Part shown: positions 4,395 through 5,036 of the stretch, piece by piece
How positions within the stretch are numbered: the stretch's first letter is position 1
Layout: each line of letters opens with the position of its first letter
Assembly: GCA_023259575.1 (NCBI GenBank)
Contig: JALRHN010000146.1
Coordinates: forward strand, 239-5,274
DNA from: Candidatus Kapaibacterium sp.
GTDB taxonomy: Bacteria; Bacteroidota; Ignavibacteria; Kapaibacteriales; UBA961
Reading direction: 5' to 3'
DNA length: 5,036 nucleotides
Notes under the pieces: model-generated
Told to the model about the DNA's origin: nothing
The model's input: only the letters and a program-made list of their open reading frames with translations
Databases searched by the model: none
Made by a program: the position numbers and the translations under genes

Positions 4395-4418
4395 GTGTAT
4401 TTAAAAGAAAGAAAATGA
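4395..4418 (+). CDS. Seven-codon leader mini-ORF (possible translational coupler)
   Basis: GTG 4395 opens a frame encoding MYLKERK and ends at TGA 4416-4418, one base before ATG 4420. It has the AAGGAG site at ideal spacing, whereas the main gene has none, so ribosomes ending here could reinitiate on the MGYYT gene. The peptide is too short to judge as a product. It may be only a ribosome-loading device or a chance frame. Confidence 0.35.
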   Translation: MYLKERK

Positions 4419-4419
4419 A

Positions 4420-5019
4420 ATGGGATATTACACAAGTATTACAGAAACAGATATTTTTCTTGATAAGAAACATTTTGATGCTGTATATAAGAAAATGTGT
4501 GAACTTAATGACTACGATGATTTGAAGAGCGGTGGTTCTTTTGGAGCTAATAATGATCCAAAAGAAGGTGAAAGATATAACAGTACAAAATGGTTTGCGT
4601 GGATGGAATACAACTATCCTGAAATTTATCCAGATATGAAGTCAATTTTAATTGCATTAGGTTTTGATCTTGATTTTGATATTGATGGAAATCTAGTTGG
4701 TCTTGGATATTATGATAAGACTGGCGCTGAAGATTATTTCTTACAATGCTTCGCCGGTTATGTTAATGATGGAAATTATATCCAATGGAAAGGTGAAGAG
4801 GATAATGATTATTATCAATACACTTTTGAAAATGGAAAGATGTTTTACCGAAAAGGTTTAATGTCAGTTTCATATGATGAATATGAACCTGAAGAATATG
4901 TTTTTGGTCAAATGTCAAGTTCAGACTTAGCTGCAGCAGAATGGACAAAGAAATGGAAAGCAGAGAGAGAAGCACAAGCGCTTGAATCTCTTAAAGAACT
5001 TGAATTAGATAATAATTAA
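4420..5019 (+). CDS. 199-residue MGYYT-type hypothetical protein
   Basis: ATG 4420 is the first possible start after an in-frame TAA at 4402-4404, and MGYYTS matches the characteristic opening of a family of small uncharacterised phage and bacterial proteins. The body (residues about 6-150) alternates strands and helices with many aromatics: KWFAWMEYNYPEIYPDM (57-73), an aspartate-rich strand GFDLDFDIDGNLVGLGYYDK (81-100), and YIQWKGEEDNDYYQYTFENGKM (120-141). Residues 168-199 form a charged Ala/Glu/Lys helix. It is strongly acidic with one or two cysteines (C27, C110), no signal peptide and no membrane span. No catalytic signature is recognised and the family's function is unknown to me. A TATAAATA late box and a mini-ORF with the only good ribosome-binding site lie just upstream, suggesting late, reinitiation-coupled expression. 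Confidence 0.88.
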   Translation: MGYYTSITETDIFLDKKHFDAVYKKMCELNDYDDLKSGGSFGANNDPKEGERYNSTKWFAWMEYNYPEIYPDMKSILIALGFDLDFDIDGNLVGLGYYDKTGAEDYFLQCFAGYVNDGNYIQWKGEEDNDYYQYTFENGKMFYRKGLMSVSYDEYEPEEYVFGQMSSSDLAAAEWTKKWKAEREAQALESLKELELDNN

Positions 5020-5027
5020 GTTTCAAC

Positions 5028-5033
5028 AGGGAG
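5028..5033 (+). promoter_or_regulatory. Ribosome-binding site for a gene beyond the right edge
   Basis: AGGGAG nine bases after the stop of the MGYYT gene looks like a Shine-Dalgarno for a + strand gene that starts just outside the window. No start codon is visible within the remaining three bases. Confidence 0.4.
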
Positions 5034-5036
5034 TTT

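Noticed and set aside
4415..4417. ATG 4415 as an alternative start for the final gene
   Set aside because: It is out of frame with the MGYYT protein, which has a recognisable N-terminus beginning at 4420.
4217..4435. 72-codon - strand frame across the tRNA
   Set aside because: It runs through a perfect tRNA gene and a promoter region. The MGLEPI-like stretch is the typical false translation of a tRNA reverse strand.
4763..4975. 70-codon open frame on the - strand
   Set aside because: It is antisense to the MGYYT gene, Leu/Ser/His-rich and without a ribosome-binding site; a coding shadow.

Overview
The window looks like accessory DNA of a lytic, T4-like (myovirus-type) bacteriophage. This rests on AT-rich sequence, tightly packed small genes that all lie on the + strand, start/stop overlaps, a phage-style HNH endonuclease, a single phage tRNA gene, and an exact match to the T4-type late promoter box (TATAAATA). 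No host can be read from the sequence. Most of the proteins belong to no family I can name with certainty.

Layout. Bases 1-748 hold the 3' end of an unidentified gene, a 56-residue gene and a 147-residue gene. These are chained by a TAATG overlap, an 11-base overlap and, into the next gene, an ATGA overlap. The 56-residue gene contains a long perfect-to-wobble RNA hairpin. Bases 745-1686 hold a small protein with a GGGPADW...ADWF signature and a very acidic, helical 188-residue protein. A 97-base gap (1687-1783) carries three consecutive palindromic elements, including one GC-rich stem-loop.

Bases 1784-3244 encode the most striking gene. It is a 486-residue protein whose N-terminus resembles a GHKL (Hsp90/MutL/MORC/rIIA-type) ATPase with the motifs in permuted order: the glycine-rich box precedes the N-box. 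Its C-terminus carries a zinc-metallopeptidase-like HEWDH motif. A cluster follows of a 41-residue single-span membrane protein (too short for most gene callers), a 124-residue unknown, and an HNH endonuclease that overlaps it and nearly abuts a tRNA-Leu(UAA) gene.

The final unit (4334-5036) has a 9-bp inverted repeat running into a late promoter box, a strong Shine-Dalgarno that serves a seven-codon mini-ORF rather than the main gene, and a 199-residue MGYYT-type protein. A ribosome-binding site for a further gene lies at the right edge.

How they work together: the first genes form a translationally coupled string and the 3318-4332 genes another. The MGYYT gene probably has its own late transcription start. 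The permuted ATPase/zincin gene stands apart between the palindromic gap and the membrane-protein leader, and is the best candidate for an undescribed function. None of these roles is demonstrated by sequence alone.
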